A stretch of 45,879 nt of DNA from Streptomyces sporangiiformans (GCF_005768555.2 NZ_VCHX02000037.1:1-45879); one strand, 5' to 3'. Counted from the first letter of the stretch, positions 15,699 to 28,359 are shown. Made by a program: numbers and translations. The notes: generated from the sequence alone by a model not told the origin.

Positions 15699-17017
15699 GC
15701 ACGCAGTCAGCATCCGCACGTGAGACCACCGAAGGCACCGTCTACACGGTCACCGGTGGCGACTGGGACGAGGTCGTCGAGACCGCGGCCCGGGCCGACG
15801 ACGAGCGCATCGTCGTCAACATGGGCCCGCAGCACCCGTCCACGCACGGTGTGCTCCGGCTGATCCTCGAGATCGAGGGCGAGACGGTCACCGAGGCCCG
15901 CTGCGGCATCGGCTATCTGCACACCGGCATCGAGAAGAACCTCGAGTTCCGTACGTGGACACAGGGCACGACCTTCGTGACGCGCATGGACTACCTCACG
16001 TCGTTCTTCAACGAGACCGCGTACTGCCTCGCCGTCGAGAAGCTCCTCGGCATCGAGGACCAGATCCCCGACCGGGCCTCCATCATCCGCGTGCTCCTGA
16101 TGGAGCTGAACCGTCTCTCCTCGCACCTCGTGTGCATCGCCACCGGCGGCATGGAACTCGGCGCCACCACGATCATGATCTACGGCTTCCGTGATCGTGA
16201 ACTCGTCCTCGACATCTACGAGCTGATCACCGGCCTGCGCATGAACCACGCGTACATCAGGCCCGGCGGCCTCGCCCAGGACCTGCCTCCGGGCGCGGTG
16301 GACCAGATCCGCGAGTTCGTGAAGAAGATGCAGAAGAACCTTCCCGAGTACGACAAGCTCGCCACCGGGAACCCCGTCTTCAAGGCCCGCATGCAGGACA
16401 TCGGCTACCTCGACCTGGCCGGCTGCATGTCCCTCGGCGCCACCGGCCCGATTCTCCGCTCGGCCGGCCTGCCCCACGACCTGCGCAAGGCGCAGCCGTA
16501 CTGTGGCTACGAGACGTACGACTTCGACATCCCGACCGCCGACACCTGCGACGCGTACGGGCGCTTCCTGATCCGCCTGGAGGAGATGCGCCAGTCGCTG
16601 CGGATCGTCGAGCAGTGCCTGGACCGGCTGGAGCCCGGGCCGGTCATGGTCGCCGACAAGAAGGTCGCCTGGCCGGCGCAGCTCGCCCTGGGCCCGGACG
16701 GGCTCGGCAATTCGCTCGACCACATCAAGAAGATCATGGGCACCTCCATGGAGGCCCTGATCCACCACTTCAAGCTGGTGACCGAGGGCTTCCGGGTCCC
16801 GCCCGGCCAGGCGTACGCCGCCGTCGAGTCGCCCAAGGGCGAGCTCGCGGCGCACGCCGTGTCCGACGGCGGCACCCGCCCCTACCGGGTCCACTTCCGG
16901 GATCCGTCGTTCACCAATCTGCAGGCCATGGCGGCGATGTGCGAGGGCGGCCAGGTCGCCGACGTCATCGTCGCCGTCGCGTCCATCGACCCCGTGATGG
17001 GAGGCGTCGACCGGTGA
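15695..17017 (+). CDS. nuoD: NADH-quinone oxidoreductase subunit D
   Basis: 440 residues from the GTG overlapping the nuoC stop. The 49-kDa subunit forms the quinone pocket with NuoB. Family motifs are [15 protein letters not shown] (the quinone-binding His lies in this stretch), [32 protein letters not shown] and, at the end, [17 protein letters not shown]. The length is normal. The stop overlaps the nuoE GTG. Confidence 0.97.
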   Translation: MSTQSASARETTEGTVYTVTGGDWDEVVETAARADDERIVVNMGPQHPSTHGVLRLILEIEGETVTEARCGIGYLHTGIEKNLEFRTWTQGTTFVTRMDYLTSFFNETAYCLAVEKLLGIEDQIPDRASIIRVLLMELNRLSSHLVCIATGGMELGATTIMIYGFRDRELVLDIYELITGLRMNHAYIRPGGLAQDLPPGAVDQIREFVKKMQKNLPEYDKLATGNPVFKARMQDIGYLDLAGCMSLGATGPILRSAGLPHDLRKAQPYCGYETYDFDIPTADTCDAYGRFLIRLEEMRQSLRIVEQCLDRLEPGPVMVADKKVAWPAQLALGPDGLGNSLDHIKKIMGTSMEALIHHFKLVTEGFRVPPGQAYAAVESPKGELAAHAVSDGGTRPYRVHFRDPSFTNLQAMAAMCEGGQVADVIVAVASIDPVMGGVDR

Positions 17018-17862
17018 CCACCACTCCTTCCGGACAGGGCGTCGGCCTGGGCATGCCCCAACTGCCCGCGCCCGACTACCCGGACGACGTTCGAGCCCGG
17101 CTCGAGACGGACGCGCGCGAGGTCATCGCCCGCTACCCGGACTCCCGGTCCGCCCTCCTTCCGCTGCTGCACCTCGTGCAGTCGGAGGAGGGCCACGTCA
17201 CGCGCACCGGCATGCAGTTCTGCGCCGACATGCTGGACCTGACCACGGCCGAGGTCACCGCGGTCGCCACCTTCTACACCATGTACCGGCGCAAGCCGTC
17301 CGGTGACTACCAGGTGGGCGTCTGCACCAACACGCTGTGCGCGGTCATGGGCGGTGACGCGATCTTCGAGGCCCTCCAGGACCACCTCGGCGTCGGCAAC
17401 GGCGAGACCACCGGCGACGGCAAGGTCACCCTGGAGCACATCGAGTGCAACGCGGCCTGCGACTTCGCACCGGTCGTGATGGTCAACTGGGAGTTCTTCG
17501 ACAACCAGACCGTTCAATCCGCGAAGCGCCTCGTGGACGACTTGCGTGCGGGAGCCCAGGTCGCACCGACGCGCGGCGCCCCCCTGTGCACGTTCAAGGA
17601 GACGGCGCGGGTCCTGGCCGGCTTCCCCGACGAGCGCGCCGGAGCCGTGGAGGCGGGCGGCAGCGCGGGCCCGGCCTCACTGATCGGTCTCCGGCTGGCC
17701 AAGGGAGAGGCAACTCCCGCGCGCGTGGTGCACCCGCGGGGTTCGGGCGGTCCGCAGGATCAGCAGCCCCCCGAGCACCTCAGCTCGCACGACGCGCCGC
17801 AGCAGACTTCGGCCTCCGACCCCTCCCACCCGGCGGGCCCGGTCACCGAGGAGGGGGAGTGA
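17014..17862 (+). CDS. nuoE: NADH-quinone oxidoreductase subunit E
   Basis: 282 residues. The thioredoxin-like [2Fe-2S] subunit of the NADH-binding module. Cluster ligands are CTNTLC and, about 40 residues on, CNAAC. The upstream helical part ([25 protein letters not shown]) is typical. The core ends near residue 190; the last 90 residues are a Gly/Pro/Gln/Ser-rich tail with no recognised fold, longer than in E. coli (166 residues). Confidence 0.95.
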   Translation: MTTTPSGQGVGLGMPQLPAPDYPDDVRARLETDAREVIARYPDSRSALLPLLHLVQSEEGHVTRTGMQFCADMLDLTTAEVTAVATFYTMYRRKPSGDYQVGVCTNTLCAVMGGDAIFEALQDHLGVGNGETTGDGKVTLEHIECNAACDFAPVVMVNWEFFDNQTVQSAKRLVDDLRAGAQVAPTRGAPLCTFKETARVLAGFPDERAGAVEAGGSAGPASLIGLRLAKGEATPARVVHPRGSGGPQDQQPPEHLSSHDAPQQTSASDPSHPAGPVTEEGE

Positions 17863-19211
17863 TGACCTTGGCAGCCGAGATCAACAACGAGACGAGCCCG
17901 GAGAAGCTGCTGGCTCCGGTCCTGTCCGCCTTCTGGGACGAGGAGAAGTCCTGGACGCTGGACGTCTACCGGCGGCACGACGGGTACGAGGGCTTGCGCA
18001 AGGCCCTCGCCATGTCGCCGGACGACCTCATCGCCTATGTGAAGGAGTCCGGTCTGCGCGGGCGCGGTGGCGCGGGATTCCCCACGGGCATGAAATGGCA
18101 GTTCATCCCGCAGGGCGACGGCAAGCCGCACTACCTGGTGGTCAACGCCGACGAGTCGGAGCCGGGCACCTGCAAGGACATCCCGCTCCTCTACGCGAAC
18201 CCGCACAGCCTCATCGAGGGCATCGTGATCGCCTGTTACGCGATCCGGTCGTCGCATGCCTTCATCTACCTGCGCGGTGAAGTGGTCCCCGTACTGAGGC
18301 GGCTGCACGAGGCGGTCCGGGAGGCGTACGCCGCCGGCTACCTCGGCGAGAACATCCTCGGCAGCGGACTCGACCTCCAGGTCACCGTGCACGCGGGCGC
18401 GGGCGCGTACATCTGCGGTGAGGAGACCGCGCTGCTCGACTCGCTCGAGGGCCGCCGTGGCCAGCCGCGACTCCGGCCCCCCTTCCCTGCCGTCGCGGGC
18501 CTTTACGCGTGCCCCACTGTGGTGAACAACGTGGAGTCGATCGCGTCGGTTCCCGCGATCCTGCACAAGGGCAAGGAATGGTTCAGGTCGATGGGCAGCG
18601 AGAAGTCCCCGGGCTTCACGCTCTACTCGCTCAGCGGCCATGTCGCCAGTCCCGGCCAGTACGAGGCCCCGCTCGGCATCACACTGCGCCAGCTCCTCGA
18701 CATGAGCGGCGGAATGCGGCCCGGGCACCGGCTCAAGTTCTGGACTCCGGGCGGCTCCTCGACCCCGATGTTCACCGACGAGCACCTCGACGTCCCGCTG
18801 GACTACGAGGGCGTGGGCGCCGCGGGCTCCATGCTCGGCACCAAGGCGCTGCAGTGCTTCGACGAGACGACCTGTGTCGTCCGGGCGGTCACGCGGTGGA
18901 CCGAGTTCTACGCCCACGAGTCCTGCGGCAAGTGCACGCCCTGCCGCGAAGGGACGTACTGGCTCGTGCAGTTGCTGCGCGACATCGAGGCCGGCAAGGG
19001 CCTCATGTCCGACCTCGACAAGCTGAACGACATCGCCGACAACATCAACGGCAAGTCCTTCTGCGCCCTCGGCGACGGCGCCGCCTCGCCGATCTTCTCC
19101 TCGCTCAAGTACTTCCGTGAGGAGTACGAGGACCACATCACGGGCCGGGGCTGCCCCTTCGACCCGGCCAAGTCCACGGCCTGGGCCGACCGCACGGAGG
19201 TGAACGCATGA
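17862..19211 (+). CDS. nuoF: NADH-quinone oxidoreductase subunit F
   Basis: 449 residues. It binds NADH and FMN and cluster N3. Seen motifs are the NADH-binding [16 protein letters not shown]-binding [12 protein letters not shown] and [19 protein letters not shown], and the [4Fe-4S] motif [12 protein letters not shown] with the fourth Cys in [12 protein letters not shown]. The ATG at 17862 overlaps the nuoE stop by one base; the GTG at 17859 in the same frame is also possible but too close to the G-rich binding site. Confidence 0.97.
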   Translation: MTLAAEINNETSPEKLLAPVLSAFWDEEKSWTLDVYRRHDGYEGLRKALAMSPDDLIAYVKESGLRGRGGAGFPTGMKWQFIPQGDGKPHYLVVNADESEPGTCKDIPLLYANPHSLIEGIVIACYAIRSSHAFIYLRGEVVPVLRRLHEAVREAYAAGYLGENILGSGLDLQVTVHAGAGAYICGEETALLDSLEGRRGQPRLRPPFPAVAGLYACPTVVNNVESIASVPAILHKGKEWFRSMGSEKSPGFTLYSLSGHVASPGQYEAPLGITLRQLLDMSGGMRPGHRLKFWTPGGSSTPMFTDEHLDVPLDYEGVGAAGSMLGTKALQCFDETTCVVRAVTRWTEFYAHESCGKCTPCREGTYWLVQLLRDIEAGKGLMSDLDKLNDIADNINGKSFCALGDGAASPIFSSLKYFREEYEDHITGRGCPFDPAKSTAWADRTEVNA

Positions 19212-21712
19212 CTGTGACCACCAGCGCTCCCTCCGGAGGGGGAGAGGCGGCGGTTCCGCCGGAGGACCTCGTCACGCTGACGATCGACGGCATCGAGATC
19301 AGCGTGCCCAAGGGCACCCTGGTCATCCGCGCCGCCGAGCAACTCGGCATCGAGATCCCCCGCTTCTGCGACCACCCCCTTCTCGCCCCGGCCGGCGCCT
19401 GCCGCCAGTGCATCGTCGAGGTCGAGGGCCAGCGCAAGCCCATGGCCTCCTGCACGATCACCTGCACGGACGGGATGGTGGTGAAGACCCACCTCACCTC
19501 GCCCGTCGCCGAGAAGGCCCAGAAGGGTGTGATGGAGCTACTGCTCATCAACCACCCGCTGGACTGCCCGGTCTGCGACAAGGGCGGCGAGTGCCCCCTG
19601 CAGAACCAGGCCATGTCGCACGGCCACGCCGAGTCCCGCTTCGAGGGCAAGAAGCGCACGTTCGAGAAGCCGGTCCCGATCTCCGCCCAGGTGCTGCTCG
19701 ACCGGGAGCGGTGTGTGCTGTGCGCCCGGTGCACCCGGTTCAGCAACCAGGTCGCGGGCGACCCGATGATCGAGCTGCTCGAGCGGGGCGCGCTCCAGCA
19801 GGTCGGCACCGGTGAGGGTGACCCCTTCGAGTCGTACTTCTCCGGGAACACCATCCAGATCTGCCCGGTCGGCGCGCTGACGTCGTCGGCGTACCGCTTC
19901 CGCTCGCGTCCCTTCGACCTCGTCTCCTCGCCTTCGGTGTGCGAACACTGCTCCGGCGGCTGCGCGACCCGTACCGACCACCGGCGCGGCAAGGTCATGC
20001 GGCGGCTCGCGGCGAACGACCCCGAGGTCAACGAGGAGTGGATGTGCGACAAGGGGAGGTTCGGCTTCCGGTACGCGCAGCAGCGGGACCGGCTGACGAC
20101 CCCTCTCGTACGGGGCGCATCCGGTGAGCTGGAGCCCGCCTCGTGGCCCGAAGCCCTCGCGGCGGCAGCCGAGGGGCTCACGGCGGCCCGCTCCAGGACC
20201 GGCGTCCTGACCGGCGGCCGGCTCACCGTCGAAGACGCCTACGCCTACAGCAAGTTCGCGCGAGTGGCGCTCGACACGAACGACATCGACTTCCGCGCGC
20301 GCGTGCACAGCAGCGAGGAGGCCGACTTCCTGGCCGCCCGGGTCGCCGGACGCGGACGGGACCTCGACGGTACGGGCGTCACGTACACATCCCTGGAGAA
20401 GGCGCCCGCCGTCCTGCTCGTCGGCATCGAGTCCGAGGAGGAGGCGCCCGGCGTCTTCCTGCGGCTGCGCAAGGCCTGGCGCGGGCACGGGCAGCAGACG
20501 TTCTCGCTCGCCACGCACGCGACCCGCGGCCTGGAGAAGGCGGGCGGCACGCTGCTGCCCGCCGCGCCGGGCACCGAGACCGAGTGGCTGGACGCGCTCG
20601 CGTCCGGCGTCGGTCTGGACGGCCAGGGCGCGACGGCATCCGAGGCGCTGCGCGCCGAAGGCGCCGTGATCGTCGTCGGTGAGCGGCTGGCCGCCGTCGC
20701 CGGCGGGCTCACCGCCGTCGCACGGGCCGCCACCGCGACGGGCGCCCACCTGGTGTGGATCCCGCGCCGGGCCGGGGAGCGCGGTGCCATCGAGGCGGGC
20801 GCGCTGCCCTCGCTGCTGCCCGGCGGCCGTCCGGCCACGGACCCGCGCGCGCGGGACGAGGTCGCCGCGGCCTGGGGGGTCGCCGAACTCCCGCACCGGT
20901 ACGGCCGCGACACCGGCCAGATCGTCGAGGCCGCCGCCACCGGTGAGCTGTCCGCGCTCGTCGTGGCGGGCGTCGAGATCGCCGACCTGCCGGACCCGGC
21001 ACGCGCGCGTGAGGCACTCTCCGAAGTGGGCTTCCTGGTGTCGTTCGAACTGCGTCCCAGTGAGGTCACCGAACACGCGGACGTCGTGCTCCCCGTTGCC
21101 GCGGTCGTCGAGAAGGCGGGCACCTTCCTCAACTGGGAGGGACGGGCCCGGCTCTTCGAGGCCGCGCTGAAACCCGACCAGATGTCCCGCCGTCTGCCGC
21201 CGACCGACGCACGCGTCCTGCAGATGCTCGCGGACGCCATGGACGTTCACCTGGGGCTGCCCGATCTGCGCACCGCGCGCGTGGAGCTGGACCGGCTCGG
21301 CGCCTGGGACGGCGCGCGGGCCACCGAGCCCATGGAGTCCGCGGCCCAGCTGCCGCGGCCCGCCGCCGGGGAGGCCGTGCTCGCCGGACACCGGCTGCTG
21401 CTCGACCAGGGCCGCCTCCAGGAGGGCGACGAGGCGCTGGCAGCGACCCGGCATGCCGCACACGCGCGTGTGTCTGCCGCCACGGCCGCCGAGGCGGGCG
21501 TGAAGAACGGCGACGCCCTGGCCGTGACCGGCCCTTCGGGAGTGGTCGAACTCCCCTTGCAGATCACGGAGATGCCCGACCGCGTGGTGTGGCTCCCGCT
21601 GAACTCCGCCGGGGGAGGCGTCGCCTCGGACACGGGCGCGCAGCCCGGCGCCCTCGTCCGCATCGGCCCGGCGACGCTCGCCACCGAGGCCCCCAAGGAG
21701 GTGGAGGCATGA
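19208..21712 (+). CDS. nuoG: NADH-quinone oxidoreductase subunit G
   Basis: 834 residues. It carries several iron-sulfur clusters that wire NuoF to NuoI. N-terminal [2Fe-2S] ligands are in [16 protein letters not shown]. The next is [14 protein letters not shown], then the [4Fe-4S] motif CVLCARC with CPVGAL. A molybdopterin-oxidoreductase-like domain starts with CEHCSGGC and CDKGRFGF, the ligands of the extra N7 cluster known in E. coli and Thermus. The middle of the protein is Ala/Gly-rich and poorly conserved. ATGA overlap with nuoF. Confidence 0.96.
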   Translation: MTVTTSAPSGGGEAAVPPEDLVTLTIDGIEISVPKGTLVIRAAEQLGIEIPRFCDHPLLAPAGACRQCIVEVEGQRKPMASCTITCTDGMVVKTHLTSPVAEKAQKGVMELLLINHPLDCPVCDKGGECPLQNQAMSHGHAESRFEGKKRTFEKPVPISAQVLLDRERCVLCARCTRFSNQVAGDPMIELLERGALQQVGTGEGDPFESYFSGNTIQICPVGALTSSAYRFRSRPFDLVSSPSVCEHCSGGCATRTDHRRGKVMRRLAANDPEVNEEWMCDKGRFGFRYAQQRDRLTTPLVRGASGELEPASWPEALAAAAEGLTAARSRTGVLTGGRLTVEDAYAYSKFARVALDTNDIDFRARVHSSEEADFLAARVAGRGRDLDGTGVTYTSLEKAPAVLLVGIESEEEAPGVFLRLRKAWRGHGQQTFSLATHATRGLEKAGGTLLPAAPGTETEWLDALASGVGLDGQGATASEALRAEGAVIVVGERLAAVAGGLTAVARAATATGAHLVWIPRRAGERGAIEAGALPSLLPGGRPATDPRARDEVAAAWGVAELPHRYGRDTGQIVEAAATGELSALVVAGVEIADLPDPARAREALSEVGFLVSFELRPSEVTEHADVVLPVAAVVEKAGTFLNWEGRARLFEAALKPDQMSRRLPPTDARVLQMLADAMDVHLGLPDLRTARVELDRLGAWDGARATEPMESAAQLPRPAAGEAVLAGHRLLLDQGRLQEGDEALAATRHAAHARVSAATAAEAGVKNGDALAVTGPSGVVELPLQITEMPDRVVWLPLNSAGGGVASDTGAQPGALVRIGPATLATEAPKEVEA

Positions 21713-23085
21713 CGCCGTACCTCGCCGCTGAAGACCTCTCCATGTTCGGCCGCGACCCCTGGTGGCTGGTCGTCATCAAGGCGGTCTTCTGCTTCGCCTT
21801 CCTGATGGTGACCGTGCTCTTCTCCATCGTGTGGGAGCGCAAGGTCGTCGCCTGGATGCAGCTGCGCATCGGCCCCAACCGGCACGGGCCCTGGGGCATG
21901 CTCCAGTCGCTCGCCGACGGCGTGAAGCTGATGCTCAAGGAAGACCTCATCGTCAAGCGCGCGGACAAGGTGGTCTACGTCCTCGCGCCGATCGTCGCGG
22001 CCATCCCGGCCTTCATGGCGATCGCGGTGATCCCCTTCGGGCCCGCGGGCAACGAGATCTCGATCTTCGGGCAGCGCACCACGATGCAGCTCACCGACCT
22101 GCCGATCGCGATGCTCTACATCCTCGCGGTCGCCTCGGTCGGCATCTACGGAATCGTGCTCGCGGGGTGGTCGTCCGGATCGACGTACCCCTTGCTCGGC
22201 GGTCTGCGCTCCTGCGCGCAGATGATCTCGTACGAGATCGCCATGGGCGCCGCCTTCGCGTCGGTGTTCCTCTACTCCGGCTCGATGTCGACGTCGGAGA
22301 TCGTCGCCCAGCAGCAGGACCGCTGGTACATCCTGCTGCTGCCGGTGTCGTTCCTGATCTACATCGTGACGATGGTCGGGGAGACCAACCGCGCCCCGTT
22401 CGACATGCCGGAGTCCGAGGGCGACCTGGTCGGCGGCTTCAACACCGAGTACTCGTCCATCAAGTTCGCGCTGTTCATGCTCGCCGAGTACGTGAACATG
22501 GTGACGGTCTCGGCGGTCTCGGTGACGCTCTTCCTGGGCGGCTGGCGGGCTCCGTGGCCGGTCAGCACCTTCTGGGAGGGCGCCAACCACGGCTGGTGGC
22601 CGATGGCCTGGTTCGTGCTCAAGGTGCAGTTGCTGTTGTTCTTCTTCATCTGGCTGCGTGGCACGCTGCCCCGCGTCCGCTACGACCAGCTGATGAAGCT
22701 CGGCTGGAAGGTCCTCATCCCGGTCTCCGTGGTCTGGCTGATGCTCGTCGCGGCAGTGCGGACCCTGCGCAACGAGAACTACGACTTCGCCGACATCGCC
22801 CTCTACATCGGCGGCGGTGTCCTCGTTCTGCTGCTGCTCTCGTTCGTCGTCGACATGTTCCGCGACCGGAAGGCCCCGGCCGCGCAGGAGCCGCCCGCCG
22901 AGGCCGTCTCCTTCGACCCGATGGCGGGCGGATTCCCCGTACCGCCACTGCCGGGACAGACGCCGCCGGCGGTGCCGCGGCGACGCCCGCGCCGGGAGCG
23001 GGAGTTGATTGTCAGTGGCGGAGTCGATACTGCCAGTGACGGATCCGATGGACCTCAAGACGGAAAGGAGGCGTCCGATGGCTGA
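21709..23085 (+). CDS. nuoH: NADH-quinone oxidoreductase subunit H
   Basis: 458 residues. The eight-helix membrane subunit that joins the quinone site to the proton channels. The family signatures [56 protein letters not shown] and [14 protein letters not shown] are intact. After the last helix a Pro/Arg-rich cytoplasmic tail of about 70 residues extends the protein, which is absent in E. coli. The ATG overlaps the nuoG stop. The 3' end overlaps the nuoI start by 8 bases. Confidence 0.96.
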   Translation: MTPYLAAEDLSMFGRDPWWLVVIKAVFCFAFLMVTVLFSIVWERKVVAWMQLRIGPNRHGPWGMLQSLADGVKLMLKEDLIVKRADKVVYVLAPIVAAIPAFMAIAVIPFGPAGNEISIFGQRTTMQLTDLPIAMLYILAVASVGIYGIVLAGWSSGSTYPLLGGLRSCAQMISYEIAMGAAFASVFLYSGSMSTSEIVAQQQDRWYILLLPVSFLIYIVTMVGETNRAPFDMPESEGDLVGGFNTEYSSIKFALFMLAEYVNMVTVSAVSVTLFLGGWRAPWPVSTFWEGANHGWWPMAWFVLKVQLLLFFFIWLRGTLPRVRYDQLMKLGWKVLIPVSVVWLMLVAAVRTLRNENYDFADIALYIGGGVLVLLLLSFVVDMFRDRKAPAAQEPPAEAVSFDPMAGGFPVPPLPGQTPPAVPRRRPRRERELIVSGGVDTASDGSDGPQDGKEASDG

Positions 23086-23719
23086 TGAGCAGAAGGAGAC
23101 CAAGCCCGGTTTCCAGAACCCCGTCGCCGGCTTCGGCGTGACCTTCAAGGCCATGTTCAAGAAGCGGCTGACCGAGCAGTACCCGGAAGAGCAGAAGACC
23201 ACCGCCCCGCGATTCCACGGCAGGCACCAGCTCAACCGTCATCCGGACGGCCTGGAGAAGTGCGTCGGCTGCGAGTTGTGCGCCTGGGCCTGCCCTGCGG
23301 ACGCCATCTACGTGGAGGGCGCGGACAACACCGACGAGGAGCGCTACTCCCCGGGCGAGCGGTACGGCCGCGTCTACCAGATCAACTACGCCCGCTGCAT
23401 CCTGTGCGGGCTGTGCATCGAGGCGTGCCCCACGCGCGCGCTGACGATGACGAACGAGTTCGAGCTGGCCGACAGCAGTCGCGCCAACCTCATCTACACC
23501 AAGGAGCAGCTGCTCGCCGGCCTCGACGAGGGCATGGTCGACAGCCCGCACTCGATCTTCCCCGGGATGGACGAGCAGGACTACTACCGGGGTCTGGTGA
23601 CGGAGGCGGCGCCCGGCACGGAGCGCCAGGTCGCCCTCTCCAAGGGGGAAGTCCCTCAGGAGGCCGCCTCGACCTTCGGCGAGGACGAGCCGGCGACGGG
23701 GAAGGTGATCGGACGATGA
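23078..23719 (+). CDS. nuoI: NADH-quinone oxidoreductase subunit I
   Basis: 213 residues from the ATG at 23078, fixed by a perfect AAAGGAGG seven bases upstream. It carries clusters N6a and N6b: [16 protein letters not shown] and [16 protein letters not shown]. It passes electrons from NuoG to NuoB. This is the strongest ribosome binding site in the operon, and it sits inside the 3' end of nuoH. The C-terminal 60 residues are acidic and variable. Confidence 0.97.
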   Translation: MADEQKETKPGFQNPVAGFGVTFKAMFKKRLTEQYPEEQKTTAPRFHGRHQLNRHPDGLEKCVGCELCAWACPADAIYVEGADNTDEERYSPGERYGRVYQINYARCILCGLCIEACPTRALTMTNEFELADSSRANLIYTKEQLLAGLDEGMVDSPHSIFPGMDEQDYYRGLVTEAAPGTERQVALSKGEVPQEAASTFGEDEPATGKVIGR

Positions 23720-24525
23720 TGGATCTCGCCGCCTACTCCACCTCCACTGGAGAGGCGTTTCAGTTCTGGGTCCTCGGCACCGTTGCCGTGATCGGCGCCC
23801 TGTGCACCGTCTTCATGAAGAAGGCCGTGCACAGCGCCCTCTGCCTCGCCGGGACCATGATCGTCCTGGCGGTGTTCTACCTCGCCAACGGCGCCTATTT
23901 CCTGGGCATCGTGCAGATCGTCGTCTACACCGGCGCGATCATGATGCTGTTCCTCTTCGTGGTCATGCTCGTCGGCGTCACCGCCGCCGACTCCCTGAAG
24001 GAGACCATCAAGGGGCAGCGCTGGCTGGCCCTGCTCTGCGGACTCGGCTTCGGCATCCTGCTGTGCGCGGGAATCGGCAACGCGGCGCTGACCGAGTTCA
24101 ACGGCCTGGGCCAGGCCAACGCGGGCGGGAACGTGGAGGGCCTCGCGGCCCTCATCTTCACGAAGTACGTCTTCGCCTTCGAGCTCACCGGCGCCCTGCT
24201 CATCACGGCCGCCGTCGGCGCGATGGTGCTCACGCACCGGGAGCGCACCGAGCGGGCCAAGACCCAGCGCGAGCTGGCCGAGCAGCGCGTACGGGAAGGC
24301 AAGCAGGTCCCGCCGCTGCCGGCCCCCGGCGTCTACGCCCGGCACAACGCGGTGGACATCGCGGGCATCCTCCCGGACGGCACCGCGTCCGAGCTCACCG
24401 TCATCAAGACGCTGCGGCAGCGCGGCCAGATCCGCGATGTGTCGACCGAGGCGATCAATGACCTCAAGGCACTGGAGCGGCGCGCCGAGGAGCGGCTCGG
24501 AAGGGAAGAGGAGACCGCGAAGTGA
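23716..24525 (+). CDS. nuoJ: NADH-quinone oxidoreductase subunit J
   Basis: 269 residues. Five predicted membrane helices, including [30 protein letters not shown] and [22 protein letters not shown], the latter holding the conserved pi-bulge helix. After the last helix a charged cytoplasmic extension of about 90 residues ([16 protein letters not shown] to the end) is predicted helical. Two start ATGs (23716 and 23719) are in frame; the first overlaps the nuoI stop. Confidence 0.95.
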   Translation: MMDLAAYSTSTGEAFQFWVLGTVAVIGALCTVFMKKAVHSALCLAGTMIVLAVFYLANGAYFLGIVQIVVYTGAIMMLFLFVVMLVGVTAADSLKETIKGQRWLALLCGLGFGILLCAGIGNAALTEFNGLGQANAGGNVEGLAALIFTKYVFAFELTGALLITAAVGAMVLTHRERTERAKTQRELAEQRVREGKQVPPLPAPGVYARHNAVDIAGILPDGTASELTVIKTLRQRGQIRDVSTEAINDLKALERRAEERLGREEETAK

Positions 24526-24821
24526 ATCCCGTCAACTACCTCTACCTCGCCGCCCTGTTGTTCACGATCGGCGCCACCGGCGTCCTGATCAGGCGGAACG
24601 CGATCGTGGTGTTCATGTGCGTCGAGCTCATGCTCAACGCCTGCAACCTCGCGCTCGTCGCCTTCTCCCGGATGCACGGCAATCTCGACGGCCAGATCAT
24701 CGCGTTCTTCACGATGGTCGTCGCCGCCGCGGAGGTCGTGGTCGGGCTCGCGATCATCGTGTCGCTGTTCCGTACCCGCCACTCGGCCTCGGTCGACGAC
24801 GCCAGCCTGATGAAGCTCTAA
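24522..24821 (+). CDS. nuoK: NADH-quinone oxidoreductase subunit K
   Basis: 99 residues, GTG overlapping the nuoJ stop. Three membrane helices with two buried glutamates of the proton path ([16 protein letters not shown] and [12 protein letters not shown]). The length is normal for the family. Fourteen bases separate it from nuoL. Confidence 0.97.
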   Translation: MNPVNYLYLAALLFTIGATGVLIRRNAIVVFMCVELMLNACNLALVAFSRMHGNLDGQIIAFFTMVVAAAEVVVGLAIIVSLFRTRHSASVDDASLMKL

Positions 24822-24835
24822 GGGGTCGCTGAATC

Positions 24836-26782
24836 GTGGAGAACCTGATTGCGCTGCTGGTAGCGGCGCCTCTGCTCGGAGCGGCCGTACTGCTGTGCGG
24901 CGGCCGACGGCTGGACGCCGTCGGCCACTGGATCGGTACGGTCCTCGCGGCCGTCTCCTTCGTGATCGGCGTGGTCCTCTTCGCCGACATGCTGGGGAAG
25001 GGCGCGGAGGAACGGGAGATGGCCCAGCACCTGTTCAGCTGGGTCCCCGTCGAGAGCTTCCAGGCCGACATCGCCTTCCAGCTCGACCAGTTGTCGATGA
25101 CGTTCGTCCTGCTGATCACCGGCGTCGGCTCGCTGATCCACGTGTACTCGATCGGGTACATGGAGCACGACGAGCGCCGCCGCCGCTTCTTCGGCTATCT
25201 GAACCTGTTCCTCGCGGCGATGCTGCTGCTCGTCCTCGCCGACAACTACCTGCTGCTGTACGTCGGCTGGGAGGGCGTCGGCCTCGCCTCGTACCTGCTG
25301 ATCGGCTTCTGGCAGCACAAGCCCAGTGCCGCGACCGCCGCGAAGAAGGCCTTCCTGGTCAACCGTGTCGGCGACATGGGGCTGTCGATCGCGATCATGC
25401 TGATGTTCGCGTGGTTCGGCACCTTCGCGTTCGGGCCCGTACTGGAGGCGACGGGTGAGACGAGCGAGGGCAAGCTCACCGCCATCGGCCTGATGCTGCT
25501 GCTCGCCGCCTGCGGCAAGTCCGCCCAGGTGCCGCTGCAGTCCTGGCTCGGGGACGCGATGGAGGGCCCGACCCCGGTCTCGGCCCTCATCCACGCCGCG
25601 ACGATGGTGACCGCGGGCGTGTACCTGATCGTCCGCTCCGCCGATATCTTCAACGCCGCGCCGGACGCCCAGCTGGTCGTCACCGTCGTCGGCGCCGTCA
25701 CGCTCCTGTTCGGTGCGATCGTCGGTTGCGCGAAGGACGACATCAAGAAGGCCCTGGCCGGCTCGACGATGTCGCAGATCGGCTACATGATCCTCGCCGC
25801 GGGCCTCGGCCCCATCGGCTACGTCTTCGCGATCATGCACCTGGTGACGCACGGCTTCTTCAAGGCCGGGCTCTTCCTCGGCGCCGGATCGGTCATGCAC
25901 GGCATGAACGACGAGGTGGACATGAGGAGGTACGGCGGCCTCAGGAAGTACATGCCGATCACGTTCGTCACCTTCGGCCTCGGCTACCTGGCCATCATCG
26001 GCTTCCCCGGCCTGTCGGGCTTCTTCTCCAAGGACAAGATCATCGAGGCTGCCTTCGCCAAGGGCGGCACCGAGGGCTGGATCCTCGGCTCAGTGGCCCT
26101 GCTGGGCGCGGCCATCACCGCGTACTACATGACGCGCGTGATGCTGATGACGTTCTTCGGCGAGGAGCGCTGGCGTCATGCGCCGACGCCGTCGCCGGCC
26201 GAGCCGAGCGCGGAGCCCGCCGCCGAGACGCGGGGTGAGTACGAGGTGCCGCACCCGCACGAGTCCCCGAAGTCCATGACGATCCCGATGATCGTGCTCG
26301 CTTTCGGGTCGGTCTTCGCGGGCGGCTTCTTCAGCATCGGTGACCGCTTCATGCACTGGCTGGAGCCGGTCACCGGACACGATCACGGACACGCCCCGGT
26401 CAGCGCCATGACGGTCACGCTCGCCACCATGGTGGTGCTCGTCATCGGCGCCGGAATCGCGTACGTCCAGTACGGGCGCCGTCCCGTCCCGGCACTCGCC
26501 CCGCGCGGCTCCCTGCTCACCCGGGCCGCCCGGCGCGATCTCCTCCAGGACGACTTCAACCACGTCGTCCTCGTACGCGGCGGAGAGCACCTCACCCGCT
26601 CCCTGGTGTACGTCGACCACAGCCTGGTCGACGGGGTCGTCAACGGCACGGCGGCCTCGATGGGCGGTCTCTCCGGTCGGCTCCGCAAGCTGCAGAACGG
26701 CTACGCGCGGTCGTACGCGGTTTCGATGTTCGGCGGTGCGGCGGTCCTCATCGCCGTGACCCTGCTGATGAGGGCGGTCTGA
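24836..26782 (+). CDS. nuoL: NADH-quinone oxidoreductase subunit L
   Basis: 648 residues, GTG start with AAGGGG about 11 bases upstream. The distal antiporter-like subunit with the long lateral helix. Conserved parts are [68 protein letters not shown] and the GFSKD-like segment [14 protein letters not shown] Pro/Glu-rich and His-containing loop ([13 protein letters not shown] and HDHGHAP region) is less conserved. Confidence 0.97.
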   Translation: MENLIALLVAAPLLGAAVLLCGGRRLDAVGHWIGTVLAAVSFVIGVVLFADMLGKGAEEREMAQHLFSWVPVESFQADIAFQLDQLSMTFVLLITGVGSLIHVYSIGYMEHDERRRRFFGYLNLFLAAMLLLVLADNYLLLYVGWEGVGLASYLLIGFWQHKPSAATAAKKAFLVNRVGDMGLSIAIMLMFAWFGTFAFGPVLEATGETSEGKLTAIGLMLLLAACGKSAQVPLQSWLGDAMEGPTPVSALIHAATMVTAGVYLIVRSADIFNAAPDAQLVVTVVGAVTLLFGAIVGCAKDDIKKALAGSTMSQIGYMILAAGLGPIGYVFAIMHLVTHGFFKAGLFLGAGSVMHGMNDEVDMRRYGGLRKYMPITFVTFGLGYLAIIGFPGLSGFFSKDKIIEAAFAKGGTEGWILGSVALLGAAITAYYMTRVMLMTFFGEERWRHAPTPSPAEPSAEPAAETRGEYEVPHPHESPKSMTIPMIVLAFGSVFAGGFFSIGDRFMHWLEPVTGHDHGHAPVSAMTVTLATMVVLVIGAGIAYVQYGRRPVPALAPRGSLLTRAARRDLLQDDFNHVVLVRGGEHLTRSLVYVDHSLVDGVVNGTAASMGGLSGRLRKLQNGYARSYAVSMFGGAAVLIAVTLLMRAV

Positions 26783-26787
26783 TACCG

Positions 26788-28359
26788 ATGTCCTTTCCTC
26801 TGCTGACAGCGACGGCGGCGCTCCCGGCCCTCGGGGCGATCGCCACGGCCGCCGTGCCGGCCGCGCGCCGCACCGCCGCCAAGTGGCTGGCGCTGCTGGT
26901 CTCGCTCGCCACTCTGGTGCTCGCCCTGGTCGTCCTGGTCCGCTTCGACCCGGGCGGCGACCGCTACCAGCTCACCGAATCCCACGCGTGGATCGCGGAC
27001 TTCGGGGTGAGGTACGAGCTGGGTGTGGACGGCATCGGGGTGGCGCTGATCGCGCTGACCGCGCTGCTGATCCCGTTCGTGATCCTCGCGGGGTGGCACG
27101 ACGCCGACCCGCAGGAGACGGGAAGCACCAGGTGGCGTCCTACGCAGGGCTTCTTCGCCCTGATCCTCGCCGTCGAGGCGATGGTGATCCTCTCCTTCGA
27201 GGCCACCGACGTCTTCCTCTTCTACATCTTCTTCGAAGCCATGCTCATCCCGATGTACTTCCTCATCGGCGGCTTCGGAGACCGCGCCCACGCGGGCACG
27301 GACGAGAACGCGGCGGCCCAACGGTCGTACGCCGCGGTGAAGTTCCTCCTCTACAACCTGGTCGGCGGCCTGATCATGCTGGCCGCCGTCATCGGTCTCT
27401 ATGTGGTGGCCGGGAACTTCTCGCTCCAGGAGATCGCCGAGGCCCGGGCCAACGGCACGCTGGACATGGCGACCAACACCGAGCGGTGGCTGTTCCTGGG
27501 CTTCTTCTTCGCGTTCGCGGTGAAGGCCCCCTTGTGGCCGCTGCACACCTGGTTGCCGAACGCCATGGGGGAGGCCACCGCCCCGGTCGCCGTACTGATC
27601 ACGGCGGTGGTCGACAAGGTCGGCACCTTCGCGATGCTGCGCTTCTGCCTCCAGCTCTTCCCGGAGGCCTCGAAGTGGGCGACGCCGGTCATTCTCGTAC
27701 TCGCCCTGATCAGCATCGTCTACGGCGCGTTGCTCGCGGTCGGTCAGCGCGACATCAAACGGCTGGTGGCGTACGCGTCGATCTCGCACTTCGGGTTCAT
27801 CATCATGGGCATCTTCGCGATGACCAGCCAGGGCCAGTCGGGCGCGACGCTCTACATGGTCAACCACGGAATCTCGACCGCCGCACTGATGCTGGTGGCC
27901 GGATTCCTGATCTCCCGCCGCGGATCGCGGCTGATCGCCGACTACGGAGGGGTGCAGAAGGTCGCCCCGGTGCTCGCGGGCACCTTCCTGATCGGCGGCC
28001 TCGCTACCCTCTCGCTGCCCGGCCTCGCGCCGTTCGTGAGTGAGTTCCTGGTCCTGGTCGGTACGTTCACGCGCTACCCGGTGATCGGGATCATCGCCAC
28101 CTTCGGCATCGTCCTCGCCGCGCTCTACACCCTCGTCCTTTACCAGCGGACGATGACGGGCCCGGTGAAGCCCGAGGTCTCGGCCATGCCCGACCTGCGG
28201 GTGCGGGAGCTCGTGGTCGTCGCCCCGCTGATCGCCCTGCTGATCTTCCTGGGCGTCTTCCCGAAGCCGGTCACCGAGATCGTCAACCCGGCGGTCGAGC
28301 ACACCATGTCCGACGTACAGAAGCAGGACCCCAAGCCCGAGGTGGAGGCGGCCAAGTGA
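26788..28359 (+). CDS. nuoM: NADH-quinone oxidoreductase subunit M
   Basis: 523 residues. A Mrp-antiporter-like proton channel subunit with about 14 helices. Conserved segments are FEATDVFLFYIFFEAMLIPMYFLIG (with the key Glu), the Lys in FAFAVKAPLWPLHTWLPNA, and YASISHFGFIIMGIF. It starts 5 bases after nuoL. The stop overlaps the nuoN GTG. Confidence 0.97.
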   Translation: MSFPLLTATAALPALGAIATAAVPAARRTAAKWLALLVSLATLVLALVVLVRFDPGGDRYQLTESHAWIADFGVRYELGVDGIGVALIALTALLIPFVILAGWHDADPQETGSTRWRPTQGFFALILAVEAMVILSFEATDVFLFYIFFEAMLIPMYFLIGGFGDRAHAGTDENAAAQRSYAAVKFLLYNLVGGLIMLAAVIGLYVVAGNFSLQEIAEARANGTLDMATNTERWLFLGFFFAFAVKAPLWPLHTWLPNAMGEATAPVAVLITAVVDKVGTFAMLRFCLQLFPEASKWATPVILVLALISIVYGALLAVGQRDIKRLVAYASISHFGFIIMGIFAMTSQGQSGATLYMVNHGISTAALMLVAGFLISRRGSRLIADYGGVQKVAPVLAGTFLIGGLATLSLPGLAPFVSEFLVLVGTFTRYPVIGIIATFGIVLAALYTLVLYQRTMTGPVKPEVSAMPDLRVRELVVVAPLIALLIFLGVFPKPVTEIVNPAVEHTMSDVQKQDPKPEVEAAK

